Shown one piece after another: positions 34,958-45,160 of a stretch of 64,000 nt of DNA. The DNA is from Tetrapyrgos nigripes (Eukaryota; Basidiomycota; Agaricomycetes; Agaricales; Campanellaceae): assembly GCA_013368315.1 (NCBI GenBank), contig JAACJM010000040.1:248001-312000 (forward strand), read 5' to 3'. How positions within the stretch are numbered: the first letter of the stretch is position 1; each line of letters starts with the position of its first letter. Below the pieces are notes generated by a model. That model did no database searches, had not been told where the DNA came from, and saw only the letters and a list, made by a program, of their open reading frames with translations. Made by a program: the position numbers and the translations under genes.

Positions 34958-35463
34958 AGATGCAATCTTGTACGAACTTCTTGTAGAGTACTTTATACTC
35001 GCCTATTGCTATTAGTAGTCCTATCTTGGTATAATTAAATGAAATAATTTTCATGTTTCTTTAATGCCTCGCTTTGCTCTGTTTGGGGGTTCCAGTCACT
35101 TCGTCATCTCAGCACCTGTCAGTTGGAGCTTTGCTCGGTTTGGGTGCTCCAGGTGATGAGACTCCTTAGTCTCCTGGACCCAGAAGCTCAGGTCTTGGCT
35201 CCGAGAACTTCTAGCACTTTATGGCCGCAGGTTTGCTTTCCCTTCTGGGACGCGTTTTCTTAGACGCGTTGCCTTTGGCAATCACGTGCCCCGCTGGCTG
35301 TGCCAATCATCTCTCGGGCCGAGCCCTCAGACAAAACTCAACGACTAGCATTAAGCATGGTCGTTGTTTTATCTTCTTTCTTTTCTTGATGTATACTCAG
35401 TCATAACTGAGTATATCTTATCCCTTTCTTACAAGACTCTCACTTAGCGACTAGCTAGCTTAT
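34958..35463. other. DIRS 3' non-coding region
   Basis: About 500 bp between the recombinase stop and the right boundary. It contains small dyads such as ATACTCAGTCATAACTGAGTAT and repeated TTTGCTC(T/G)GTTTGGG motifs at about 35072 and 35132. Split or complementary repeats typical of DIRS ends probably lie here, but I could not match them to the left end with confidence. Confidence 0.4.
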
Positions 35464-35570
35464 GCGGTTTTGCGCGCGTGGACACCCACGTGATGGTATG
35501 GACCGGTGGACCTTTGGCGTGACTTTTTAATCACGTGGGTGTGTCGACCGGTGGGTGTATTGCGTTTTGT
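35464..35570 (-). repeat. MULE right terminal inverted repeat, outer part
   Basis: Inverted match to 24379-24480. At several places this arm keeps CG where the left arm has TG or CA. Confidence 0.88.
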
Positions 35571-35790
35571 ATTCGGGGTGGTCTGGAAGTGAGATGATGG
35601 GATTTGTAGTTTGGCTTTGCGAGGTCTGAAGAACTTCGGCGCTTCTCGAGGTCGCTGTGTCGTCCTTGTCGTTCTGCATTATGGTAGGCTTAGCCTGAGG
35701 AAAGAGGCGGTGAAGATAGAAATATGAACATCTTTTCTCGAAGTTCGCAATTGATGGTCATGATTCAATCATATTCAATGGTAGTAAGTC
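35571..35790 (-). pseudogene. Second HET/ZZ gene copy, 5' fragment
   Basis: Matches 6101-6300: the first codons of the ZZ-HET gene and its upstream region. With 24190-24378 it forms one contiguous copy once the MULE and one 9-bp duplication are removed. No HET domain is present. Confidence 0.85.
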
Positions 35791-35948
35791 AGGCGCGTCA
35801 AGGCTGCGTACCACTGAAGTAAAATCGAACTCTTAGAATCCATAGAACACTTCCTAGATGCCACACCGTATTCGGAATATCAGAGAAACTAATAGCATAG
35901 TAAATATCCCGCCAACAGTCATTCACGAGCAATGTTTTTCAACATCGC

Positions 35949-37314
35949 TCAAAACTCAATCTCAAAACTCTTCGAATACTCCTCCGTCAATTTCCACAAA
36001 TCCTCCGCCAACTTGTCACTCTGTGCATCCTTGCTCGGTTTCGCGAAATGCCCTGGAGGATGACTTTCCAGGTACGCTGCCTTGTACTTTGACCTTTCCT
36101 CCCCAACCTTCTTACTCGCAGCAGCAAATGTCGAAGTATACGCTCCTAGTTCAGGCGTGGAGATAGCCAACCCGACTAGAGGTTTCCATAGCCAAGGTAA
36201 AGGCCATGTATGACTAAAGGTGTCGACACCGCCTGGGTGGATGGCGATGACAGTTATGGGCACAGGTGAATTGGCTTCGTCAAGACGTTTCTGGAGGGAT
36301 TTGGTGAAGAGGAGGTTGAGCAATTTGGAATGGCCTGATGTGTGTGTGGAGGAATGAAAGGGAGTCAACTAGGATACGTTGGAAAAAAGTGAAAGTAAAT
36401 ACATACAGTATCGCATGAAGCCAGGCATAAGCTTGCCTTTGTAAGTGACTTTCAAGTCTTCTATACTTTCGAATTTGACGTTAGAGGGTAAAAGCTGATG
36501 TGCTTTGGAGGTAACCTGGAGAATTGATAGCTATGAGCAAATGAAATACGGAACAGGCCAAAGGTTAGGGACACACGTTGATGATGCGGACATCTGAATT
36601 CGGCTCTTTAGCAGTGGAGGTAAGGATAGGCAGTAAAGCTTGCGTGAAAACGAAGGGGCCGATATGGCTAAAGGTGGAAGTCAGACTCAGACTGCATCGC
36701 GAAAGAACGATGCAAACTCACTTGACCAAAATTATACTCGAGATGCCTAGGCCGGACAGGTCTCAGTAATCCCTGACATTGAAAATCAATCGCAATCACC
36801 TTCAACTAGTTCAAAAGGTGCGGATACTCTGCAAAGCCCAAGCTGATTAGCCTTTCTGCGAAAGGTCTGAAAACGCGTCCTTACACAGCAGCATTATTAA
36901 CTGGGAAACCAGGCGTCAGCCTATTCCTCGTCGAATCAAAGTTTGAATACACACCTAGCACGTCCAGACGCGTTTCCTTCGACGCAAACTCTTCGGCTGC
37001 TTGTTTGACCTGCTTCGGATCCTGCAAGTCGAGTTTCAAATACGCGACTTCTCCAGGCTCGATCCCGCTTTTCTTGAGACTCTCAATGGCTTCTTCAGCT
37101 TTCTCCTCACTCCTGGCAGCCATATACACCTTTGCTCCTGCTCGAGCTAGGTGCTGGATAGTTGCGTAGCCTATGCCCCGACTTGTCAAGGAAGTCTCAC
37201 GTCAGTTTGAGAGACCAAGATGGCAGAAAGCGCTTACTTTCCACCAGTGACAATTACAACCTTGCCCTTGAGGTCAATCGAATCCTTTCGTGGGTCATAC
37301 TTTGAGGAGACCAT
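35949..37314 (-). CDS. Short-chain dehydrogenase/reductase (retinol dehydrogenase-like)
   Basis: ATG at 37314. The Rossmann motif T-G-G-N-R-G-I-G-Y-A-T is created by splicing a GTAAGC...GACAAG intron; N-N-A-A follows after another intron; then N-F-G...H-I-G-P-F-V-F-T and the catalytic Y-C-H-S-K (Y-x-x-x-K), also assembled across an intron whose acceptor is at 36335-36336. The C-terminus includes V-I-A-I-H-P-G-G-V-D-T. These are all hallmarks of NAD(P)-dependent classical SDRs of the retinol dehydrogenase or protochlorophyllide reductase-like group. Intact by eye. It is divergent from the promethin-like gene across a 337-bp gap. The substrate is unknown. Confidence 0.88.
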
Positions 37315-37651
37315 GGCTGATAGTCACAGAGAAGAAACAAGAGAGCCCAGTCGGCAATGTTCATGTGCATTTAAAAAATGCAATTGATGCCATGCTCTGC
37401 TGACCACGAGTCGTCCAAAATAAGCTCCATCCGTCGCCAAATATCATGCAATGAAGATCCAGAAGTAGTGGGTCGAGTCCTTGAATTTTTGACAAAGAGC
37501 ACTCTGAAACTCGGTTCACCGTAAGACAACTGCAAGAGTCAAGACAGGACGCGCTCAAGACGCGCTTGTCCATTTTTCCCACCAATTTATCACATTCTTC
37601 CCGACCACGACACCCTGGACGTCATTCGGTCCAAGCTCATCGCTAGCAGCG
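37315..37651. promoter_or_regulatory. Shared upstream region of SDR and promethin-like genes
   Basis: 337 bp between divergent ATGs, so it must hold both promoters. No TATA box or known operator identified. Confidence 0.4.
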
Positions 37652-38590
37652 ATGCCAGACTCACCGGTACCTCAAGAGCAGCTCTCTTCTTACTTTGCTC
37701 GTAGCGCGTCTTCAGTACATGGTTACGCTGACCGGTGAGTAGTATTGGTCTAGTTCACCGATCCGTGTATGCCAAACTCGGTTACCTTTGCAGTTTTGAG
37801 CAGGATTATGCACGTCCTGCTATAGATACATCCAATGCGTTCTTCATCGAACATCCCATCTTCTCTGTGAGTAATAGTGTGGTCATGGCCAGCCGTGGAT
37901 TGACTGAGTTGTGAAACTGCAGGTCTTCCTGTTCAGTTTTGTAGTTTTGAGCTTGTTGCCAATTGGTCTCTTCATGTAAGTCGTCATCTACTCGTCTTCT
38001 CATGGAACGACTAATGGTTACCTTTTCAGTGTGTTCTGTGCTTGTGCTATCCTAACGTTCACCATCCTCGCCATCTGTTTCATCATCTCAAGTTCTGTTA
38101 TAGTAGGGCTGTTCGCCTGTACGTTTCACTTGCAACGCGCGCTGGAAAATGCTGATCTTCTTCTATAGTATTCTTCTTGACCTGCAGTCTCCTCCTAATC
38201 CTCTGCTTCTCCCTCTTCCTCACTGCTGCCCTTTTCCTTGCCTACATCAGCTACCGTCTCTTTATCTCGGTCCGTACCAAAGGCATGAAAGGTGTATACG
38301 GATGGGGCTCCGAAACTATCAGCTACCTCTGGCCTCTACGAATTCCAGCACTACCCAGTCGCAGTAACGTGCGTCCAACCAACAAACCCATGTCCAGACG
38401 TGCCCAACCTATTAGTTCCGGTTCCGATGATATTACCTCGGGTAGGAGGGGGGAATCAAGTCATGGTCATGATTCTTCTTTGTCGTCTGACGGAGCTATT
38501 TTAGTGGACGAGAACGATACTGAGTCGAGTGATCATTTTCGAAGTGCAGAGTCGGATGTAACGAGTGAGGTCAAGAAGGAGGAGGATTGA
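37652..38590 (+). CDS. Promethin/LDAF1-like membrane protein
   Basis: Five exons from ATG 37652 to TGA 38588-38590. After a short hydrophilic N-terminus and F-F-I-E-H-P-I-F-S come four closely packed hydrophobic segments (V-F-L-F-S-F-V-V-L-S-L-L-P-I-G-L-F-I; V-F-C-A-C-A-I-L-T-F-T-I-L; a third through V-I-V-G-L-F-A; a fourth through L-F-L-A-Y-I-S-Y), each pair separated by a short intron. A hydrophilic, serine- and acid-rich tail of about 120 residues follows. The double-hairpin layout fits the promethin domain of lipid-droplet assembly factors (LDAF1, yeast Ldo proteins), which work with seipin at the ER. The assignment is by architecture and motif, not alignment. Confidence 0.6.
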
Positions 38591-39838
38591 GGGTGACTTG
38601 CACGCCTCTTGGCATGTACATTAGATGCTGGGCGAGTGGAGACGTCGCGGAAAATACGTGATACGAAGTCCTCTCGTGTTTGGGTTCCGGAAGTTTGGGG
38701 GTAAACTTCAAGGATTTTACTTGTCCTGGTCTTCATAAGGCATTAATTAATGTGGCGTCGTTGTACTAGTAGACACCGCTTTCAAACTGCATAATTGTGC
38801 GACGGTCGCGTGAAGAGAGACACGCAAACTGAAAAAGCAGTTGGATCTAGGATGGTACTTGTTTTGTTGAAGATCAAATAGTTTGAGTGATTACATTTCG
38901 TCCTGGTCTTCCATGCGCGGCTGGTGGATTTGTGCCACATACTTGACAGAGGTTGCTAGTTCACTGTTGTTGTCACTGCTTCAGACCTCGTGAATGGGGA
39001 AAACTTATACTAGAGGTGATGTCCCCACGCAACTTTCACCAAGATGTGCGCGGAGGGACAGGTTCTTCCAGTTACTGTATTTGGCACTTTCCATATACAT
39101 AGCTACGGTATCCAAAAAATTGACCGGTCATATTGTGTTTGTTTGCTCCTTCGGGGATCTCTCGTCTCCTCCTTCCCCGCAGCATCTAATGCTGTGGATC
39201 CACTTCTCTCTGTTCGATGGTCGGCGAACATCCACAGAGGTTCTGATATTGCTCATTCTGAATCACGGTGTACCGACAAGCACACAGACTGGACAATGGA
39301 CACCTGTGATGAGCCCCCATCACCTCACGCAGACTCAAAGGCTAGCAAGACAATGTCTACAATCGGTGAGTTTTAGGTCCTATTTTCATATGATTTACTG
39401 CTCAAATACAAGACTAAAGCTTAGGTAGAGACATAAATAAGTACGTGCTTCTGATTTCCCTAGGGATCTATTTGGATTAATTCTCGGTCAGAGTCTGCCT
39501 TGCGTATGTCATTGCCTTTCGCTTCCAGACAGTACGACGCAGCTCATTTGGCTGGCCAGCCTTTCCTTTCTCCTCGAATATGGAGGTGTAGCTGGTCACT
39601 TGCAGAATCGTTGGGCTCTCTTGCTCTGTGATCAGGTTTTGTTGTCAGGACACAGGCTGTCCAAGATACGCCACGTAAGACCCACCTTTCTCTTATAGTA
39701 ATTGTACACATAAATGACTTTTTCAGAGATGTTCACTGTGTTGCTGTTCTCGGTGGTCTCCTCGTGGTTATCCCTAATCGGATAATGTCTACCTATGACC
39801 ACAATCGGCCTTGATTAGCAGCACCGAGAGATTACTGG
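38591..39838. other. Region without a supported gene
   Basis: Short frames at 38994-39428 have no recognisable domain and no consistent splice pattern. Composition is host-like and CpG-rich. Confidence 0.35.
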
Positions 39839-40445
39839 CTATGCAACACGCACGTTAAACTCTGTTCCCCAGCTCTTCAGCCAGCTTTGATACCTCTGGG
39901 CCTTGTTCATGTCTGTCCGGTCCCACAGAGCTGCCGAAATGCTTCCTCGAGCCTGGTGTACGTGCAGGAGCTCTGCTGCAGCTTCTATCAGCCTTTCAAA
40001 ATACCCAAAAGTCCCTGTTAGCAGATTATCTGAACGGCTCAAGCTTAATACGACTCACTGCAGTAAACCCTCGAAATGCATTTCAAACACCTTCTCAAGC
40101 CCCCCACGATTCTTCATTAACTTCATAACCTCGTCATGCGCAAAGGATACGACGACGTCGACGGTCTTAGCCAAGTTTGCAAAGCTATCGCTGTCTCTGT
40201 CAACCTGTGATACACAGATTCGGATAGTGTTTGCAATCCATGAGTTTTTTTCTTCCTCCGAAGCAGTACAGACTCACTATTGCCCGTTTCTGAATATATT
40301 CAGCCAGCGTCACTGCTTCCTGGAGAGGGCGAGGCAATCTGTGAGCCAAGGAGGTTCCATTGGGTGTGGTAGCGCTCAAGCACTCGTCAACGTTGACTGA
40401 AGGAGTCTTCGCCGCTGGCTCTTGCATTGCAGCTCTCGAAGGCAT
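39839..40445 (-). CDS. Helical protein fragment (possible adaptor-type N-terminal domain)
   Basis: A 5' exon ends at K-R-A-I before a GTGAGT...ATCACAG intron; the next exon begins V-D-R-D-S-D-S-F-A-N-L-A-K-T-V-D-V-V-V and continues through M-K-L-M-K-N-R-G and Y-F-E-R-L-I-E-A-A-A-E-L-L. The amphipathic helix pattern resembles the four-helix N-terminal adaptor region found in many Agaricomycete hypothetical proteins linked to NLRs or kinases. No effector domain follows, so it may be a truncated gene or an incomplete model. Exon boundaries near 40055 are uncertain. Confidence 0.3.
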
Positions 40446-41587
40446 TTCTATTGGCTGTTCTGGATTCTTGTTGACTCTGTTGGTCTTGGCTGGTGCGCTC
40501 GCGGTCGACTTTACGCTGCTGGACGATGGCTACAGGCTTCACTCAGACTGCTGTGAATTAGGTACCTCGTGACTGTGTGATAACCGGCTTGCGGGCAGAG
40601 GGCAACCTCTGCATATGCCTGCTGCCTACGTCTTTTTGCTTCTGCTATGTCTACTACGAGGTTCAGCGAATTCTTCTGAGAATCTTCTGTAGTTTGGACG
40701 TATTCATATAGTAACTTAGATTACAGAAGCGTCTGTGTCCCGCAAGTTATTCTCCAACGAGAATTATTCTTTTCCAGTAGTACCCAACGTCGTCCATGTT
40801 ACCTGTTGTTGAAATACAACTTCAATTGTACGTGCTGATTTTAACAAGGTCAATGGGCTATATGAAAATCACAGGAGTGTAGAAAGGTGTCAGACTCAAA
40901 AAAAGAACCGCTTGAAATCAAACGACTTGGCACGCAGATTCGGGCCGTCCATCTGATTTTCTTCTTCCATTGGCCTATCCTACCAGACACAGTTCGTGAG
41001 CACCCCGTTACCCCTTGAGCATGATGGTGATATTCAACTATGTACAATTGAGTAGGCCGCACAGGAGGACCACCGAACGCAAAGATCCTGTTGGTCTCTC
41101 ATCGCAGTCCCTCGCAAGCAAAAGCTCCTCTCGAAAATAACATCTTCTCTGACGCACGCAAGACGGTCTCGAATTTTGCTAGATTGATCGTACGAGTCTT
41201 CCCGGCTAGAGGCAGAGGACATTTCGTTATTCTGGTGGCAGGTCGATCAGCACCCCGGAGGTCAAGTGAGCTAAATTGCAAATTGTCTGGACTGCACTAG
41301 ACTGGGCGAAGTATGCATTCATCTGATTCGCCGGAAATCTCGGCTCGAAGCGGGTAGACAGGGGTAGACCCACCTCTAGATCGTCACGGCCCAGACTGGG
41401 GGAGGCGCGTCGCGTCTACTTTGTACCTCGTCTTCAATTTAGTTGTCGACTTCTCTGACTTCTATGATTTCATTGCTATTCCATCTTCGGCCCAGTGATC
41501 CAGATGGCAACTATAAAAACCTTGCTTCGCTTCAAGACTAACTCATAGCGTCATTGCCTACGTCTTCCCAAACCTCCATATCGCACA
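40446..41587. other. Intergenic region upstream of alcohol dehydrogenase
   Basis: No supported gene. The right end holds the ADH promoter. Confidence 0.4.
41512..41518 (+). promoter_or_regulatory. TATA box of alcohol dehydrogenase gene
   Basis: TATAAAA about 70 bp before the ATG at 41588, a spacing usual for a strongly expressed fungal gene. Confidence 0.6.
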
Positions 41588-43013
41588 ATGACCAACTACA
41601 CCATTCCAGCGACCCAGAAGGCAGCTGTTATCTCCAAGGCTGGAGGCACCGTCGAAATCAAGACAGACCATCCAGTCAGAGCTCAAAAGGATCTTCTTCC
41701 TGGTGAATGCCTTGTCAAGCTTGATTGCTCTGGCGCTTGCCATACGGATCTACACGCTGCGGCTGGTGATTGGCCCATCCCAGCTAAACTCCCTCTCATT
41801 GGTGGACACGAAGGTGTAGGAACCGTCGTCGCTATTGGGGATAACACCACAAATTCCCCAGTCAAGCTCGGTGATCGTGTGGGAATCAAATGGCTCGCAG
41901 ATTCTTGCTTGAACTGTGAACAATGTCGAAAAGGTCGTGAACAGTAAGTCTTTTTTCTTATTTATAAACATGATTCTTATTCTTCAATGTTTCCTCAGGA
42001 ACTGCGACCAAGCCAAGCTGAGCGGTTTTACTGTTGACGGGACCTTCCAGGAATATGTCGTATCTTACGTGAACCACGTTACACTTATTCCTGAAGGAAT
42101 ACCTTCCGATGAAGCTGCTTCTGTTCTCTGTGCTGTGAGCTGTGATGTTTCTCCTTGCTTCCCTGTGCTCATGGTCCTTGTCGTTAGGGTGTTACTGTCT
42201 ATCGTGCTATCAAGCACAGTCAAACAGAAGCCGGCGATTGGATTGTTCTTCCTGGTGCTGGTGGAGGTATGCTTCACTCTTCAGACCGCAAATACATATG
42301 CTAATCACCTCATTTGCCCTCTACAGGCCTAGGTCATCTTGGTGCGTTTAACTTCAAGCAGACTTTCATCGCATATATCATATCTGACTCGTGTCTGTCG
42401 CAGCTGTCCAATACGCACGCGTTCGTGGTCTTCGCGTCATAGCTGTCGACACTGGTGCAGATAAGAAAGAGTTGTGCTTGAAACTCGGTGCTGACAAGTG
42501 GATCGACTTTAAGGAGACGAAAGACCTTGTTGGAGAGATTAAAGCTATCACAGGTGGTGCTGGTGCCCATTCCGCTGTTGTAACGTCTGCTTCGGTGCGT
42601 CCACTGGTTTTCTCTTCTCTCAGATTTGACTTGACTGTTTCAATTCAGGCCACTGGATACACGCAAGCCGTCGATTATCTACGCCCAGGAGGGACTCTTA
42701 TGGCTGTAGGCTTACCAGGAGATGCCAAACTCGAAGCATCCATCTTCTGGACCGTGCTAAAGAATGTCAGCGTCATCGGCTCCTATGTTGGCAATCGACA
42801 GGACGCAAGAGAAGCAATAGACATTGCTGCACGAGGTCAAGTCAAGGTACACTTTGCTACTCGGCCATTGTCCGAGCTTAAGGAGTGCGTAGTTCCTTCC
42901 TTATCTTCTTTCCCGAAGTGGAGCTGATTGGGGCTTGGCTTTGTAGCGTGTACGAGGGTATGAAGGAAGGCAAGATTGCCGGTCGTATCGTGCTTGATAT
43001 GAGCAAGCAGTGA
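41588..43013 (+). CDS. Zinc-containing alcohol dehydrogenase (yeast ADH1-like)
   Basis: Seven exons giving about 350 residues. The catalytic-zinc site is C-S-G-A-C-H-T-D-L-H and G-H-E-G-V-G; the structural zinc is bound by C-L-N-C-E-Q-C followed, across an intron (41944-41998), by N-C. The NAD-binding G-A-G-G-G-L-G-H-L is assembled through a 15-nt micro-exon at 42327-42341. Other introns are at 42135-42187, 42267-42326, 42342-42403, 42595-42648 and near 42886-42946. The C-terminus reads G-R-I-V-L-D-M. The enzyme interconverts ethanol and acetaldehyde with NAD(H); the exact substrate is inferred from close similarity to fungal fermentative ADHs. The TATA box 70 bp upstream suggests high expression. 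Confidence 0.95.
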
Positions 43014-43460
43014 ATGAGCATGGGTCATTGTTGTTGAATGGTGTGGGGTAGGATGGGGTTGTGTGTTGTAACTATTATCACCGAAAATGTAGGCAAATTA
43101 TGTGTACAGTAACTCCGATGGATGTATATTATGTGTACGAACTAGATATGGACGCGGCTTGCAGCTCTTTAAAACTTTTTCTTTTGTTTCAATAGGAACG
43201 CGTCGGTTGCGCATCGGAACGCCCGCAATTGCCAATTGAAGTGTCATTCAAGAAACGCAGGGTCAATTCCCCTATTTTGGAATTACTGCTTCATGCACTT
43301 GTCGTGCTAAATCCTTACGTTTGGACTCTTATTACACCTGCAGACGAATTCGTACCATGCCGCATTCACGTGTAACCTGGGGTATCGAGGCAATATTATA
43401 CACGCGTTAACCTATTCTCTTAGTCGACTCATCTCTCAGAACTCCTTCCAAGTAGAAGCT
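43014..43460. other. Intergenic, ADH terminator side and BTB promoter
   Basis: No gene seen. The right part would hold the promoter of the BTB gene; AATATTATA at about 43391 is a weak TATA candidate. Confidence 0.35.
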
Positions 43461-44747
43461 ATGGCCGCCCCTCAGCTCCTCCAACCCAACTTTCACGTAA
43501 AATCTTCACCGACCGAGGAATTTGAAGCAAACTCCCCAAGGTCGATTTCTCCGCATACCAACACAGAGCCAGCGAAACCCAAATACCATCCCCTTTTCGA
43601 CTCTTCAGAAGCCGACATCATACTCTCCTCCTCGGATCGTGTATGGTATCGCATACATTCGTTTACCCTGCGAAATACTTCTGGATTCTTCGGAACCTTG
43701 TTCTCCTTGCCTCAGCCCCAGAGTTCGCGTTCGTGTCCGTCTTCAGCACCATTTGAAGAAGATTCTGGAGTTGGCGGGTCATCTGCAGAAGAGGAGAAGG
43801 AAGAAGAGGAATCAGCCTCTCCGATACCAACACACGAGGCATCCGAAATCCTCACCCTTTTCCTACTCCTTCTTACCGGAAAACCAGTTCCAACTATCTC
43901 TTCATGGGGTTCTCCAGCCTGCAGAGCGAAACTAGGTGATCCTTGCAGCTCAGACCCCGCCTTGTCGACCTCTTGCGATGTCATCGAGAGAGTACTGTCC
44001 CTTGCTGAAATGTGGGATGCACCAGGACCAATCTCATACATCCGCATGGGCATAACGAGTCCGACATTTCTGGAGAAAGACCCTGTCCGGGTGTACGCGA
44101 TGGCATGTCATTTTGGTTGGGACGAGGCGAGGAATTTGGCGGCTCAGCATACCTTGACCATTGACTTGCTGCGGGAAGAGGAGCCTACAGAGCCTGAAAA
44201 GGTCATAGCTGAACCGCGGAACCCCAGTGAATCGGACACTGTAGACGCTGGGTCGACTTTCGCCTCAACGCCTTCAGCAGAAACGGCCGCGGCTTCATCC
44301 ATACAACGAGGGTTGGAACGATTGGCATCGAAGGATCTTCTAGTCTTGTTGGACCTTCGGAAGCGAAGGACTGACAACTTCCGGATGCTGCTGAATAGTC
44401 CTGTACGTTTTAGTGCGGGGAATACGCCAGATTATCTTTGCGCCCGCTGCGGCGTTACACAGTTGGACAATCAGAGTTGGCGTTTGTTGAAGGATGCTCT
44501 CATTTTTGAGATGGATCGTAGGCCGTTGGGGGATCAGATCGTTGGGAAACCGGTCAAAGGGTTGGGAGGGGCGGATATTATGAATTTGGGGGCCATGGAA
44601 TGGCCTGAGGCTGGACCATGCTGGCAAGCGAGATGCACGAAAGAAGGATGTGGGGGCCTGAACTATGATAGAGTCGCGACGTTGAGGCAGATTGCGTATT
44701 GTATCGACGGGCTTCCTTTGCACATAGACGATTTTCGGAAGTGTTAA
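43461..44747 (+). CDS. BTB/POZ-like domain protein (Agaricomycete type)
   Basis: Single-exon frame of 428 codons from ATG 43461. The BTB core begins D-S-S-E-A-D-I-I-L-S-S-S-D and R-I-H-S-F-T-L-R-N-T-S-G-F-F (about residues 48-80), interrupted by an acidic serine-rich insert. It resumes with L-T-L-F-L-L-L-L-T-G-K and L-A-E-M-W-D-A-P-G-P-I-S-Y-I-R. A C-terminal region has paired cysteines (C-A-R-C-G-V-T and later C-W-Q-A-R-C-T-K-E-G-C) that could bind zinc. Members are common in mushrooms and usually have no assigned role; BTB domains mediate protein interaction. Unusual in this intron-rich window for having no intron. Confidence 0.8.
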   Translation: MAAPQLLQPNFHVKSSPTEEFEANSPRSISPHTNTEPAKPKYHPLFDSSEADIILSSSDRVWYRIHSFTLRNTSGFFGTLFSLPQPQSSRSCPSSAPFEEDSGVGGSSAEEEKEEEESASPIPTHEASEILTLFLLLLTGKPVPTISSWGSPACRAKLGDPCSSDPALSTSCDVIERVLSLAEMWDAPGPISYIRMGITSPTFLEKDPVRVYAMACHFGWDEARNLAAQHTLTIDLLREEEPTEPEKVIAEPRNPSESDTVDAGSTFASTPSAETAAASSIQRGLERLASKDLLVLLDLRKRRTDNFRMLLNSPVRFSAGNTPDYLCARCGVTQLDNQSWRLLKDALIFEMDRRPLGDQIVGKPVKGLGGADIMNLGAMEWPEAGPCWQARCTKEGCGGLNYDRVATLRQIAYCIDGLPLHIDDFRKC

Positions 44748-45160
44748 GTAGATTTAGATTACTTGTCATAGATCAATATTTCTGAAAGAAATCAGAGCTT
44801 GAAGACACTCTGAGACAGTAGGAGTATGGCAAGGCCAGAAGCCGGCGCAGACGCTGTCAGTGTCGAGATGGTCGACGTTGCTGGTGGCCATGTATAGCAA
44901 ACATAATTTACCGGTATTTTGCTGGCCGGACTTACTCCATATGGGACCGCTTTCAGGCAGACCTTCCATATGGAGTACACTACCTAAACGGTAGCGGGAA
45001 TCAGCTCACTTTCCCGTCGAGCCGATATTTTTGTCTTTTTGGCGTGCATCAGTATCAGATGTTGACCAGCAGCTTGCAAAACGTCTAGAGCACCAAGTCC
45101 GCTCTAGTAGTCCAAAAGGTCAGAAACAGAAGTGTAGGTCATCACAAGTAACAGTACAAT
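44748..45160. other. Intergenic between convergent gene ends
   Basis: Between the 3' ends of the BTB gene and the minus-strand allantoinase. No gene or repeat recognised. Confidence 0.4.

Larger units (their letters stand above)
28281..35463 (+). mobile_element. DIRS-like tyrosine-recombinase retrotransposon, 7.2 kb
   Basis: Encodes a gag-like protein, a reverse transcriptase plus RNase H, and a tyrosine recombinase in that order, which is the DIRS-order gene set. Boundaries come from the break in the MULE inverted repeat. No target duplication is visible, as expected for recombinase-mediated integration. Short inverted similarity exists near the ends (ATAAGCTAGC at about 28319-28328 and its complement at the right end). 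The sequence is CpG-rich, unlike the MULE around it. Without the internal hAT element and its duplication it would be about 6.36 kb. Confidence 0.85.
24379..35570. mobile_element. Mutator-like element (MULE), 11.2 kb with nested insertions
   Basis: Bounded by long terminal inverted repeats of about 230 bp starting ACAAAACACAATACACCCAC and flanked by a perfect 9-bp duplication, ATTCGGGGT (24370-24378 and 35571-35579). A 9-bp duplication plus long inverted repeats and a MULE transposase gene define the Mutator superfamily. Without the nested retrotransposon (28281-35463) the element is about 4.0 kb. It sits in the 5' part of the second HET/ZZ gene copy. Confidence 0.92.

Noticed and set aside
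24379..35570. Reading the whole 11.2 kb as one giant transposon carrying RT and recombinase as cargo
   Set aside because: The MULE right inverted repeat is cut cleanly at 28280/35464 and continues on both sides, which shows the DIRS part is a later insertion.
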